From: Serinicoccus kebangsaanensis
GTDB taxonomy: Bacteria; Actinomycetota; Actinomycetes; Actinomycetales; Dermatophilaceae
Length of the DNA: 64,000 bases
Assembly (NCBI RefSeq): GCF_008919445.1
Contig: NZ_VSLG01000004.1
Coordinates: 1-64,000, forward strand
Reading direction: 5' to 3'
Both the position numbers and the translations under genes were made by a program. Under the pieces are notes generated by a model. It was given only the letters and a program-made list of their open reading frames with translations, was not told where the DNA came from and did not search any database. Positions 26,711 to 34,948 of the stretch are shown one piece after another; the first letter of the stretch is position 1; every line of letters begins with the position of its first letter.

Positions 26711-27226
26711 GTGACCCCCTCACCCTCTGCCGGGCTGCTGGCCCGTGCGCGCGCGGCCTACCAGGTGCTGGTGGCCGAGCTCGCGAAGTTCGGGACGGTC
26801 GGCGCCCTGGCCTTCGTGGTGGACACGGCGCTCTACAACGTCCTGGTCTTCGGGGTCCCGGGGGTCCTCGCCGGCCCGATGGCGGAGTCACCGCTGTGGG
26901 GCAAGGTGGTCGCGACCAGCGTCGCCACCGTCTTCTCCTGGGTCGGCAACCGGCTGTGGACCTTCCGGCACCGGCGCAGCGAGCCGGTCGCCCACGAGTT
27001 CGGGCTGTTCGTCGTCTTCAACGCCCTCGGCCTGCTCATCGCGCTGTCCTGCCTGGGCTTCTCCCGCTACCTGCTGGGGCTGGAGAGCCAGCTGGCGGAC
27101 AACATCGCCGGCAACGGCGTGGGGCTCGTGCTGGGCACGCTCTTCCGCTTCTGGGCCTACCGCCGGTTCGTCTTCCGCGGCGAGCTCGACCTGGACCGTC
27201 AGGGCGTCGTCGCCAGGGGCAGGTAG
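26711..27226 (+). CDS. GtrA family membrane protein
   Basis: A 171-residue integral membrane protein with four predicted helices (TVGALAFVVDTALYNVLVF, VVATSVATVFSWVGNRLWTF, LFVVFNALGLLIALSCL, NGVGLVLGTLFRFWAYRRFVF). The NRLWTF and FRFWAYRRFVF motifs are the GtrA signatures. GtrA proteins help move lipid-linked sugars across the membrane for wall or O-antigen glycosylation. No partner glycosyltransferase is adjacent. The last 28 nt overlap the convergent histidine kinase gene. Confidence 0.88.
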   Translation: MTPSPSAGLLARARAAYQVLVAELAKFGTVGALAFVVDTALYNVLVFGVPGVLAGPMAESPLWGKVVATSVATVFSWVGNRLWTFRHRRSEPVAHEFGLFVVFNALGLLIALSCLGFSRYLLGLESQLADNIAGNGVGLVLGTLFRFWAYRRFVFRGELDLDRQGVVARGR

Positions 27227-28263
27227 CAGGCGAAGACCGGCGGGAAGGCGTGCACCAGCTCCACCCGCCCGCCGATCGACTCCGCCGTCTCCCGGGCCAC
27301 GCCGAGCCCCAGCCCGGTCCCGTCGCCGGTGGTGATCCCGCGGTCGAAGATGGTCCGGGCGAGGTCCCGGGGTATGCCCGGGCCCTGGTCGGACACGGTG
27401 AAGACGGCCGACGGGCCGGAGCGGTAGACGCGGACCGCGACGTCGCCGCGCCCGTGCACCAGGGAGTTCTCGACCAGCGTGTTGAGCACCTGGGAGAGCA
27501 CCGAGGCGCTGGCCTCGACGATGACGCCGCGCTCGCAGCTCAGCTCGATCCGTCGGCCGCGGTCCTCGAACGCCGGGGTCCACTCCTCGTCCAGCCCGGC
27601 CACCACGGCATCGGCGGCGGTCACCGCTCCCCCGCTCGCATGGCCCGCCCGGGTGCGCTGGAGCAGGTCGTCGACGACACCGGTCAGCCGCCCCACCTGA
27701 CCGATCGCGATCTCGGCCTCCGAGCGCGCGACGGCGGGGTCGTCGGACTGGGCGATCTCCTCCAGCCGCAGCAGCAGGGCCGCCATCGGGGTGCGCAGCT
27801 GGTGCGAGGCGTCGGCGGCGAAGGAACGCTCGAAGACGAGGGCACGGGCGAAGGTGTTGTGGTGCCGGTCGACGACGCGGGCCACCGCGTCGATCTCGGC
27901 GATGCCGGACCGGAACGGCTCCGGCTCCACCAGGCGGCCGGGGCGCGCGTCCGGGTCCAGCGCGAACCCGCCGGAGGCGAGCTCGTCGGTGCGCTGGGCC
28001 AGCTGCCGGAGCGGTCCGGCGGCCGTCTCCGCGGCACGGTCCGCGAGCGAGCGCGCGGTGGGGATGCCCGCACCCAGCACCACGCCGCTGCTGAGGACGA
28101 GCACCACGAGCACCGCCCAGACCGGCACGTCGCCGACCCCGCCCGGCCACGGTGCCTCCTGCAGCTCCGGCACCAACCAGGCGCTGAAGATGCCCAGCAG
28201 CAGCGAGGCACCCACGATGATGAGCACGATCCGCACCGCCAGCTCGCGCAGGATCTGGCGCAC
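27199..28263 (-). CDS. sensor histidine kinase
   Basis: 354 residues. Two membrane helices (about 10-30 and 48-66) bracket a very short outside loop of about 17 residues, then come a HAMP-like linker, the dimerisation box FAADASHQLRTPMAALLLRLEE with phospho-His H154, and the HATPase_c domain (NTLVENSLVHG, SDQGPGIP, GTGLGLGVA). The tiny loop suggests sensing in the membrane rather than of a soluble ligand. The GTG start is 3 nt after the response regulator stop, so the pair is cotranscribed. The signal is unknown. Confidence 0.92.
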   Translation of the reverse strand: MRQILRELAVRIVLIIVGASLLLGIFSAWLVPELQEAPWPGGVGDVPVWAVLVVLVLSSGVVLGAGIPTARSLADRAAETAAGPLRQLAQRTDELASGGFALDPDARPGRLVEPEPFRSGIAEIDAVARVVDRHHNTFARALVFERSFAADASHQLRTPMAALLLRLEEIAQSDDPAVARSEAEIAIGQVGRLTGVVDDLLQRTRAGHASGGAVTAADAVVAGLDEEWTPAFEDRGRRIELSCERGVIVEASASVLSQVLNTLVENSLVHGRGDVAVRVYRSGPSAVFTVSDQGPGIPRDLARTIFDRGITTGDGTGLGLGVARETAESIGGRVELVHAFPPVFACYLPLATTP

Positions 28264-28266
28264 GGG

Positions 28267-28971
28267 TCAGTCCGCGCGCTCGGCGTCGTCGCCGTCGGGA
28301 TCGTTCTGGAAGCGGAAGCCCACGCCACGGACGGTGACGATGTGCCGGGGGTCGTGGGCGTCGTCGCCGATCTTGCGGCGCAGCACCGACACGTGCATGT
28401 CGAGGGTCTTGGTGGAGCCGAACCACGTGTCCCACACCTCACGCATGAGCACCTCGCGGGAGACCACCCGCCCCTCCTCCCGCATGAGCACGCGGAGCAG
28501 GTCGAACTCCTTGGTGGTCAGGCGCACCTCGCGGTCGTGCAGGAAGACCCGCCGCGCCTCGACGTCCATCCGCAGGGCCGCACCGGTGGGGTTCGGGGCG
28601 GATCCGGGTCCGCGCCGCAGCAGCGCGCGCACCCGGGCGAGCAGCTCCCCCAGCCGGAACGGCTTGGTGACGTAGTCGTCGGCACCGGCGTCCAGACCCA
28701 CGACCGTGTCCACCTCCTCGCTGCGGGCGGTGAGCATGAGCACGGGCATACGCACGCCGGAGTCACGCAGCGAGCGGCACACCTCGACGCCGTCGAGCTG
28801 CGGCAGCCCGAGGTCGAGCACCAGCAGGTCGTGCGGGACGTCCCCGGTCGCCTCGGCCAGCGCCATCCGGCCGTGCGGCGCGAGGGTCACCTCGTAGCCC
28901 TCGCGCCGCAGGGCGCGGGCCAGGGGCTCCGAGATCGTCGGGTCGTCCTCGGCGAGCAGCACTCGGGTCAC
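28267..28971 (-). CDS. OmpR-family response regulator
   Basis: 234 residues. The receiver domain has acidic residues EDD at 8-10, phospho-acceptor D53 in LLVLDLGLP, and K in YVTKPF, followed by a winged-helix DNA-binding domain (LTTKEFDLLRVLMREEGRVVSREVLMREVW, then VSVLRRKIGDD and IVTVRGVGFRF). It acts with the downstream histidine kinase. The GTG start has GAGGAGA upstream. Target genes are unknown. Confidence 0.93.
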   Translation of the reverse strand: MTRVLLAEDDPTISEPLARALRREGYEVTLAPHGRMALAEATGDVPHDLLVLDLGLPQLDGVEVCRSLRDSGVRMPVLMLTARSEEVDTVVGLDAGADDYVTKPFRLGELLARVRALLRRGPGSAPNPTGAALRMDVEARRVFLHDREVRLTTKEFDLLRVLMREEGRVVSREVLMREVWDTWFGSTKTLDMHVSVLRRKIGDDAHDPRHIVTVRGVGFRFQNDPDGDDAERAD

Positions 28972-28997
28972 GTCGTCTCCTCACGGAAGGCTGGATG

Positions 28998-29003
28998 ACA
29001 GTA
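28998..29003 (-). promoter_or_regulatory. candidate -10 of the two-component operon
   Basis: TACTGT on the minus strand lies 26 nt before GTG 28971, leaving space for a ribosome-binding site. The -35 is not clear. Confidence 0.35.
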
Positions 29004-29017
29004 TGCGCGACAGGCCC

Positions 29018-29803
29018 TCATCCCGGCCACTGCGGCGTCCTCTTCTCGGCGAAGGCCGCGACGCCCTCGGCCCGGTCCGCGCTGAACGCGGTGGCCCGCC
29101 AGCAGCCGTCCTCGATCTCCAGACCGGCCGCGAGATCGGTGCCCATGCCGAGCCGCATGGCCTTCTTGGCGTTCCGCACGGCGACCGGTGAGTTGCGGGC
29201 GATGCCGCCCGCCAGCTCGAGCGCACGCTCCCGTGCGCTGCCCGCCTCCACCAGCTCGTCCACCACGCCCAGCTCGCGGCCCTGCTCGGCGGTGAACCGA
29301 CGGGCGGTGAGGATCATCGACGCGGCACGCGACCACCCGACCCGGCGGGTGAGCAGCTGCGTGCCCCCACCCCCGGGGATGACCCCGACCCCTACCTCGG
29401 GGAGCGCCAGCGTGGCCTCCGCGCCGGCGACGATGAGGTCGCAGGACAGCGCGATCTCCATCCCGCCACCGAGCGCATACCCCTCGACGGCGGCGACCGC
29501 CGGCACCGGCAGGTCGAGCACCCCGCGGTAGGCGAGCTTGGACACCAGCCGGTGGTCCATCATCTGCGCATCGGTGAAGCCGTTGCGCTCCTTCAGGTCG
29601 GCCCCCACGCAGAAGGCGCGCGGGTGGCTGCTGGTCAGCACGACCGCCCGCACCGAGGCGTCCCGGGCCAGCTCGGCGGTGGCGGCGGTGATCTGCTCGG
29701 AGAAGGCGGTGGAGATCGCGTTCATCGCGTCCGGCCGGTCCAGGGTCAGCTCGACCACGTGCTCCCCGTGCCGGGTCAGCTGCAGCATCGTCGGTGCATC
29801 CAT
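29018..29803 (-). CDS. enoyl-CoA hydratase/isomerase family protein
   Basis: A 261-residue crotonase-fold enzyme that most likely hydrates 2-enoyl-CoA. The oxyanion-hole segments are FCVGADLKER (about residue 65) and EGYALGGGMEIALSCDLIVAG (about 107-127), followed by LALPEVGVGVIPGGGGTQLLTRRVG with the catalytic Glu. Substrate chain length is unknown; related proteins act in branched-chain or leucine breakdown. ATG 29803 is supported by TAACCT 7 nt upstream, an element lying in the 3' end of birA, so it may be transcribed both with birA and alone. Confidence 0.9.
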   Translation of the reverse strand: MDAPTMLQLTRHGEHVVELTLDRPDAMNAISTAFSEQITAATAELARDASVRAVVLTSSHPRAFCVGADLKERNGFTDAQMMDHRLVSKLAYRGVLDLPVPAVAAVEGYALGGGMEIALSCDLIVAGAEATLALPEVGVGVIPGGGGTQLLTRRVGWSRAASMILTARRFTAEQGRELGVVDELVEAGSARERALELAGGIARNSPVAVRNAKKAMRLGMGTDLAAGLEIEDGCWRATAFSADRAEGVAAFAEKRTPQWPG

Positions 29804-29810
29804 GCGGGTG

Positions 29811-29816
29811 AGGTTA
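29811..29816 (-). promoter_or_regulatory. leaderless -10 element (enoyl-CoA hydratase)
   Basis: TAACCT on the minus strand lies 7 nt before ATG 29803 and overlaps the end of birA. Confidence 0.5.
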
Positions 29817-30557
29817 CTGGTCCCGCAGGTGCTCGACGTCGCCGACGTCGTGGACGCTCTCGCCGGGACCCGCCACGACGAGGGCACCGCGCGCGTCCAG
29901 CCGCACCGCCCTGCCCCGGGTCTGCTGCCCGCCGGGCCGGTGGACCACGACGTCGCGGCCGAGGGTCCCGCAGTGGCGCAGGTAGCGGCGGCGCACCTCG
30001 TCGGGTTCGTCCTGCAGGCCCAGGTGCACCTCGCGCAGCAGGTGCAGGTAGGTCTGCACGAAGTCCTCCCTCGCCCCCGGCGGCAGGGGGGCGCCACCCC
30101 GCGCCAGCCGCCACGAGGTCGCCGTCGGCACCGGGAGCTGGGCCCGGTCGTGGTCGACATTGACGCCCACCCCGACGACGACGGCGCCGTCGTCCGCGAC
30201 CTGGGTGAGGATCCCGCACAGCTTGCCCGGGGCGGGGCCGGCCTCCAGCAGCAGGTCGTTGGGCCACTTCAGCCGGGCCTCCACCGGCCACCTGCTGGCC
30301 GCCAGCGCGTCCACCACCGCCACGCCCGCGGCGAGCGGCAGCCACCCACCCGTGTCGCCGGGGGGCGGGGGCAGGACGGCGCTGATCGCGAGCGCCGTCC
30401 CGGGAGGTGAGGACCACGTGCGCCCCCGGCGGCCCAGACCGGCGGACTGGTGGTCGGCCACGACCACGCGGCCCACCCTCGGGGCGGCCAGCGCCTCGAC
30501 GTTGGTCGATCCCACGGACTCGTGCCACTCCGGTGCGGCCCAGCGCAGAGGTGTCAT
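29814..30557 (-). CDS. birA: biotin--[acetyl-CoA-carboxylase] ligase
   Basis: 247 residues. The ligase loads biotin onto carboxyl-carrier proteins. Biotin-binding elements are GSTNVEA (about 16), the GLGRRGRTW loop (about 41-49), and the KWPNDLLLE segment (about 97) with the catalytic Lys. An N-terminal winged-helix repressor domain is absent, so it is the non-regulatory class. It starts 24 nt from the divergent carboxyltransferase gene accD, a natural functional pairing. Confidence 0.93.
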   Translation of the reverse strand: MTPLRWAAPEWHESVGSTNVEALAAPRVGRVVVADHQSAGLGRRGRTWSSPPGTALAISAVLPPPPGDTGGWLPLAAGVAVVDALAASRWPVEARLKWPNDLLLEAGPAPGKLCGILTQVADDGAVVVGVGVNVDHDRAQLPVPTATSWRLARGGAPLPPGAREDFVQTYLHLLREVHLGLQDEPDEVRRRYLRHCGTLGRDVVVHRPGGQQTRGRAVRLDARGALVVAGPGESVHDVGDVEHLRDQ

Positions 30558-30564
30558 GCCCGCA

Positions 30565-30574
30565 AGGCTAAGTT
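30565..30574. promoter_or_regulatory. overlapping divergent leaderless -10 elements (birA / accD)
   Basis: TAGCCT on the minus strand (30565-30570) is 7 nt from the birA ATG, and TAAGTT on the plus strand (30569-30574) is 6 nt from the accD ATG. The two -10 elements share two base pairs, so RNA polymerase probably cannot occupy both promoters at once. Confidence 0.6.
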
Positions 30575-30580
30575 GGGGCC

Positions 30581-32200
30581 ATGACCGACACGCTCACGTC
30601 CGACGGCCAGGACGACGACGGGCCGGACCTGCGCACGAGCGCCGGCCGGCTCGACGACTACCGCGCCCGACGCGAGCAGTCCGTCCACGCGGGCTCGGCG
30701 AAGGCCGTGGACAAGCAGCACGCCAAGGGCAAGCTCACCGCACGGGAGCGCATCGACGCGCTGCTCGACGAGGGCAGCTTCACCGAGCTGGACGCCTTCG
30801 CCCGGCACCGCTGCACCGGCTACGGGCAGGAGCAGCACCGGCCCTACGGCGACGGCGTGGTCACCGGCTACGGCACCGTCGAGGGCCGTCCGGTGGCCGT
30901 CTTCGCGCACGACTACACGGTGCTCGGCGGCACGCTCGGAGAGGCCTACGGCGAGAAGATCGTCAAGGTGCTGGACCTGGCGATGAAGATCGGCTGCCCG
31001 GTGGTCGGCATGAGCGACTCCGGGGGCACCCGCCTCCAGGAGGGCGTGGCCGCGCTCGGGGTCACGGCCGAGATCTTCCGGCGCAACGTGCACGCCTCCG
31101 GGGTGATCCCGCAGATCTCGATGGTCATGGGTCCCTGCCCGGGCGGCGCGGCCTACTCCCCCGCCATCACCGACTTCGTCGTCATGGTGGACCAGACCTC
31201 GCACCTGTTCCTCACCGGGCCGGACGTCGTCAAGACCGTCACGGGCGAGGACATCACGCTGGAGGACCTGGCCGGGGCCCGGACGCACAGCACCACGAGC
31301 GGGGTCTCGCACTACCTCGCGAGCGACGAGGACGACGCCGTCGAGTACGTCAAGGAGCTGCTGGGCTACCTCCCGCAGAACAACCTGGAGGACCCACCGG
31401 TCTACGACGAGGAGCCGGACACCGAGATCGGCGAGGCGGACGAGGCGCTGGGCTCCCTGGTCCCGGACCCGTCCGGCGCGCCCTACGACATCACCGACGC
31501 GATCCGCGCCGTGGTGGACGACGGCGACTTCCTGCAGGTCGCCGAGCTCTTCGCCCCGAACCTCGTCGTCGGCTTCGGCCGGGTGGAGGGTCGCTCCGTC
31601 GGGGTCGTGGCCAACCAGCCGCTGCACCTCGCGGGGACGCTGGACATCGACGCCTCGGAGAAGGCAGCACGCTTCGTCCGCACCTGCGACGCCTTCAACA
31701 TCCCCATCCTCACCTTCGTCGACGTCCCGGGCTTCCTGCCGGGCACCGACCAGGAGCACGGCGGGATCGTGCGGCGCGGGGCCAAGCTGCTGTATGCCTA
31801 CGCCGAGGCGACCGTGCCGCTCGTCACGGTCGTCACCCGCAAGGCGATCGGCGGGGCCTACGACGTCATGGGTTCCAAGCACCTCGGTGCCGACGTCAAC
31901 CTGGCCTGGCCGACCGCGCAGATCGCGGTGACCGGGTCGCAGGGCGCCGCGAGCGTCCTGCACCGTCGCGAGCTCGCCCAGGTCAAGGCGGACGGCGGAG
32001 ACGTGGAGGCGGAGCGGGCGCGGCTGGTCCAGGAGTACCAGGACACCGTCGCCACCCCCTACCTCGCGGCCGAGCGCGGCTACCTCGATGCGGTCATCGA
32101 GCCGGCGCAGACCCGGGTCGAGGTCGCCCGCGCGCTGCGGCACCTGCGCACCAAGCGGTCCAACCGCGCGCCCCGCAAGCACGGGAACATCCCGCTGTGA
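30581..32200 (+). CDS. accD: acyl-CoA carboxylase beta (carboxyltransferase) subunit
   Basis: The 539-residue carboxyltransferase moves CO2 from biotin to an acyl-CoA (propionyl-CoA or acetyl-CoA). Signature blocks are [19 protein letters not shown] (about residue 50), the oxyanion-hole [41 protein letters not shown] and [25 protein letters not shown], ending in RKHGNIPL, as in AccD5/PccB. The biotin-carrying alpha subunit is not in the window. The small epsilon gene follows with a GTGA overlap. Confidence 0.95.
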   Translation: MTDTLTSDGQDDDGPDLRTSAGRLDDYRARREQSVHAGSAKAVDKQHAKGKLTARERIDALLDEGSFTELDAFARHRCTGYGQEQHRPYGDGVVTGYGTVEGRPVAVFAHDYTVLGGTLGEAYGEKIVKVLDLAMKIGCPVVGMSDSGGTRLQEGVAALGVTAEIFRRNVHASGVIPQISMVMGPCPGGAAYSPAITDFVVMVDQTSHLFLTGPDVVKTVTGEDITLEDLAGARTHSTTSGVSHYLASDEDDAVEYVKELLGYLPQNNLEDPPVYDEEPDTEIGEADEALGSLVPDPSGAPYDITDAIRAVVDDGDFLQVAELFAPNLVVGFGRVEGRSVGVVANQPLHLAGTLDIDASEKAARFVRTCDAFNIPILTFVDVPGFLPGTDQEHGGIVRRGAKLLYAYAEATVPLVTVVTRKAIGGAYDVMGSKHLGADVNLAWPTAQIAVTGSQGAASVLHRRELAQVKADGGDVEAERARLVQEYQDTVATPYLAAERGYLDAVIEPAQTRVEVARALRHLRTKRSNRAPRKHGNIPL

Positions 32201-32427
32201 GCGCCGAGGCGACCCCCGAGCCCCCGGTGATCCGGGTGGTCCGCGGCAACCCCACACCGGTGCAGGTCGCCGCGCTGGTCGCGGTCCTCGCCGGCGGCCA
32301 GGGAGCCGCGGGGCAGGACGGTGCGTCCACCCCGTCCCGCACGTTGTGGACGGCACGCTCCCGCTTCGCCCGTCCGCGCCCTTCGGTCGGCCCGGACGGC
32401 TGGCGCGCCTCGGCGCTGCCCCGGTGA
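32197..32427 (+). CDS. accE: acyl-CoA carboxylase epsilon subunit
   Basis: A 76-residue protein of the AccE family found in actinobacterial acyl-CoA carboxylases, where it promotes assembly of the alpha-beta complex. The conserved start is [24 protein letters not shown] (about residues 8-31), followed by a basic [10 protein letters not shown] segment and a short Ser/Arg tail. GTG 32197 overlaps the beta-subunit TGA. It is too short for many gene callers. Confidence 0.85.
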   Translation: MSAEATPEPPVIRVVRGNPTPVQVAALVAVLAGGQGAAGQDGASTPSRTLWTARSRFARPRPSVGPDGWRASALPR

Positions 32428-32452
32428 GGCAGGGGCTCCGACCTCGCGGGTC

Positions 32453-33109
32453 TCAGCCCACCCTCGCGGCGAGGCGCCGCACGAGCGCGTCGTGGTAGCG
32501 CGCCGGTAGGCAGCCCGCCCGCACGACGTCGGCCGCTGCCGCGTCGTCGCCCATGGCGGCGGCGAAGGCGGTCCGCATGCTCACCCCGTGACCCGGTGCG
32601 GCTCCCGGCACGATGGTGTCGCCGGGCTCGACCCGCCCCGGCTCCACCACGCGCAGGTAGGACCCGCACGCCCCGTGCTCGGTGAACCTGCGCACCCACC
32701 GGTCGACCCCCATGTGCCGGGCGAAGGTGGCGCACGGCTGCCGCGGGACCGACACCTCGAGCAGGCTCGACCCCACCCGGAGCCGCTGCCCGAGCTCCAG
32801 CCCGTCGAGGTCGATCCCGGCCGTCGTGAGGTTCTCCCCGAAGGTCCCGTCCCGCAGCTCGCGGCCGAGCTCGGACCCCCACCGGTCGAGCTCCTCCCGC
32901 GCGAAGGCATACAGCGCCTTGTCCGCGCCACCGTGGTGACGGGAGTCGCCGACGAGGTCGCCGGCCGCGCCGGAGCCGTCGCCGTGCTCCGGGCCCGGGG
33001 CGGTGACGTCGATGCCGTCCACGGGGTGCTTGTCGATGCCGGTGGTGCGTGGGGTGCCCGGGTCGGGCTTGGGTCGGGCCAGGTTGGTCGACCGGATGCG
33101 CGGCGTCAT
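32453..33109 (-). CDS. MOSC domain-containing protein
   Basis: 218 residues. MOSC domains (molybdenum cofactor sulfurase C-terminal, YiiM-like) bind sulfur or a molybdenum cofactor; VDGIDVTAPGP, GDSRHHGGADKALYAFAREELDRW, DGTFGENLTTAGID and QPCATFARHMG (with the conserved Cys that carries the ligand) are all present. Actual substrate is unknown; related proteins reduce N-hydroxylated compounds. The start ATG lies just past the methyltransferase stop and has its own TAGCGT element inside that gene. Confidence 0.9.
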   Translation of the reverse strand: MTPRIRSTNLARPKPDPGTPRTTGIDKHPVDGIDVTAPGPEHGDGSGAAGDLVGDSRHHGGADKALYAFAREELDRWGSELGRELRDGTFGENLTTAGIDLDGLELGQRLRVGSSLLEVSVPRQPCATFARHMGVDRWVRRFTEHGACGSYLRVVEPGRVEPGDTIVPGAAPGHGVSMRTAFAAAMGDDAAAADVVRAGCLPARYHDALVRRLAARVG

Positions 33110-33113
33110 GGGC

Positions 33114-33908
33114 TCACGCTATGCCCTCGGCCGCGGCCTGCCGCCGCGCGACCGCGAAGACGCGGCGGAACGGCAGCACGACACCGGGGTCGGTGCGCGG
33201 GTAGGCGTCCCGGAGGGCGGCCCGGAACTCCTCGGCGAACTCCTCGCGCAGGTCGTCCGGCAGCGCCTGGAGGGTGGGTCGGGCACCGGTGGCGGACACC
33301 CACGTGAAGACGGGGTCGGGGTCCTCCCCGGCCGCGTCGAGGACGTGCAGGTAGGTCGTCTCCCAGGCGTCCACCTCGCACCCCGCGGCCGTGAGCACCC
33401 GGAGGTAGTCGGCCGGGTCGTGGGAGCCGGGGACCGCGACCCCCTCGAGGTGTGCCGCGTACGGCGACCGCGCGGCCAGGTCCCGGCGCAGCGTGTGGCT
33501 CGGCTCGGTGAAGTTGCCGGGGACCGTCATCGCGAGCACCCCGCCGGGGCGCACCCGGGCGACCAGCTCCGGCAGCAGGTCCAGGTGGTCGGGCAGCCAC
33601 TGCAGCGTGGCCGTCGTGACGAGCAGGTCCACCGGCGCGTCGTCCGCCCGCGCCCAGTGCCGCAGGTCCATCACCTGCGCCTGACTGCCGCCCTCCCGCG
33701 CGGCGCGCACCATGTCGGCGGAGGAGTCCACACCCAGCACCTGGGCGTCCGGCCAGCGGTGCTGCAGCCACCGCAGGCCGTGACCGGGGCCGCAGCCCAG
33801 GTCGACGACGCGACCCGGCGCGAGGTCGGGGACCCGGGCCAGCAGCTCGACGAAGGGTCGGTCCCGCTCGGCGGCATACCGCGTGTAGTGGGACGGGTCC
33901 CACGTCAT
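33114..33908 (-). CDS. tam: trans-aconitate 2-methyltransferase-like SAM methyltransferase
   Basis: 264 residues with a Rossmann SAM fold: VVDLGCGPGHGLRWL (motif I, about 34-48), GVDSSADMVRAA (motif II), VDLLVTTATLQWLPDH (about 95) and the MTVPGNF segment. The TWDPSHYTRYAAERDRPFVELLARV start is characteristic of Tam, which methylates the TCA inhibitor trans-aconitate. It follows the membrane-protein gene with a 4-nt overlap. Confidence 0.85.
   Translation of the reverse strand: MTWDPSHYTRYAAERDRPFVELLARVPDLAPGRVVDLGCGPGHGLRWLQHRWPDAQVLGVDSSADMVRAAREGGSQAQVMDLRHWARADDAPVDLLVTTATLQWLPDHLDLLPELVARVRPGGVLAMTVPGNFTEPSHTLRRDLAARSPYAAHLEGVAVPGSHDPADYLRVLTAAGCEVDAWETTYLHVLDAAGEDPDPVFTWVSATGARPTLQALPDDLREEFAEEFRAALRDAYPRTDPGVVLPFRRVFAVARRQAAAEGIA
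33116..33121 (-). promoter_or_regulatory. leaderless -10 element (MOSC gene)
   Basis: TAGCGT on the minus strand lies 6 nt before ATG 33109, within the 3' end of the methyltransferase gene. Confidence 0.45.
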
Positions 33909-34915
33909 GTCAGGTCCGGCTCCAGCGCCCGGTCCGCGCGGTAGACCGCGCGCACCCCCACCGCACGCTCCAGCCCCTGGGTCACGACGGCGAAGAACTG
34001 GTGCCGGTAGGTGTCGTCCGTGACGGCGCTGACGATGAAGTAGAGACCGGAGAAGGAGGCCAGGAACAGCGAGACCTTCACCAGCTCGGCGGAGACGCTG
34101 CCCAGGTAGGGCACGTGGTGGGTCTGCTCCAGGCCGGTCCACGCGAGCTGGGTGTCCTGCTGCATGATGATCGAGCCGAAGACGAGCAGGAAGACGAAGA
34201 CGGCGGCGATGAGGGCCACGACCTGGACCAGCTGGATCACCAGGAGCGTGAGGATGAGGTTCCACCGCTCGAAGCCGGTCACCCGGGCATAGGCCGCGGC
34301 GTCGATGGTCGGGTCCGCCGCCAACCGGGCCTGGGTGGCCTCCATCGGGGTGCCCTGGCAGGTCCGCTCCAGGAAGGCCTCGTCCACGGCGTCGTCCACC
34401 CGGTCCACCTCCTCCGGGAGCCGGATGAGCTGGAAGACGACACCGATGCCGAGCAGCAGCAGCACCACCAGCCAGTGGGTGGCGAAGGGCAGGCTCGCGC
34501 TCATCTCCCACGCCTCGGCGTTGATGAAGAGGAAGGCGACGAAGAGCAGCAGCAGCGGCAGCGCCCGCATCGCGGTGCCGACGAGCAGCGGGACGCTGGT
34601 GACCGTGCGCCGGAGCGCGAAGGTGAGGATGGGGCGCGCGTGCAGGGCGGTGGAGGCATACCAGAGACCGACGAGGATGAGCAGCGTCAGCCACACCGCG
34701 GGCGCCGCGCTGACCTGGCGCGACACCCACCCCAGCGTGCCGCCGAGCGCGGCCGTGCCGAGGAGCACCAGCGCCGCCAGCGGGAGCAGGTGGCGGGCGC
34801 GCAGCGCGTCGCGCGCCGCGGCACGCTCGGCCGGCACGAAGTAGGACAGCCCGTTGGCGAGGAACCACCGCTCGGTCTCGCGGCGTGGGTCGGCGGGCTC
34901 GCGACGTCTGGGCAC
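33905..34915 (-). CDS. uncharacterised integral membrane protein
   Basis: 336 residues. Six or so hydrophobic segments (LLPLAALVLLGTAALGG; VWLTLLILVGLWYAS; RALPLLLLFVAFLFI; THWLVVLLLLGIGVV; two near residues 230-285) are separated by a charged loop (LPEEVDRVDDAVDEAFLERTCQ). The start MPRRREPADPRRETERWFL and the pair PAERAAARDALRARH are cytoplasmic. No family was recognised and function is unknown. GTG 34915 is chosen from the TACCCT element 6 nt upstream. Its stop overlaps the tam-like start. Confidence 0.75.
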   Translation of the reverse strand: MPRRREPADPRRETERWFLANGLSYFVPAERAAARDALRARHLLPLAALVLLGTAALGGTLGWVSRQVSAAPAVWLTLLILVGLWYASTALHARPILTFALRRTVTSVPLLVGTAMRALPLLLLFVAFLFINAEAWEMSASLPFATHWLVVLLLLGIGVVFQLIRLPEEVDRVDDAVDEAFLERTCQGTPMEATQARLAADPTIDAAAYARVTGFERWNLILTLLVIQLVQVVALIAAVFVFLLVFGSIIMQQDTQLAWTGLEQTHHVPYLGSVSAELVKVSLFLASFSGLYFIVSAVTDDTYRHQFFAVVTQGLERAVGVRAVYRADRALEPDLT

Positions 34916-34921
34916 GGACCC

Positions 34922-34940
34922 AGGGTATGCCGGGTAGGTT
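34922..34940. promoter_or_regulatory. divergent leaderless -10 pair (membrane protein / DUF885)
   Basis: TACCCT on the minus strand (34922-34927) is 6 nt from GTG 34915, and TAGGTT on the plus strand (34935-34940) is 8 nt from GTG 34949. The whole divergent region spans only 33 bp. Confidence 0.5.
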
Positions 34941-34948
34941 GGTGTCCC

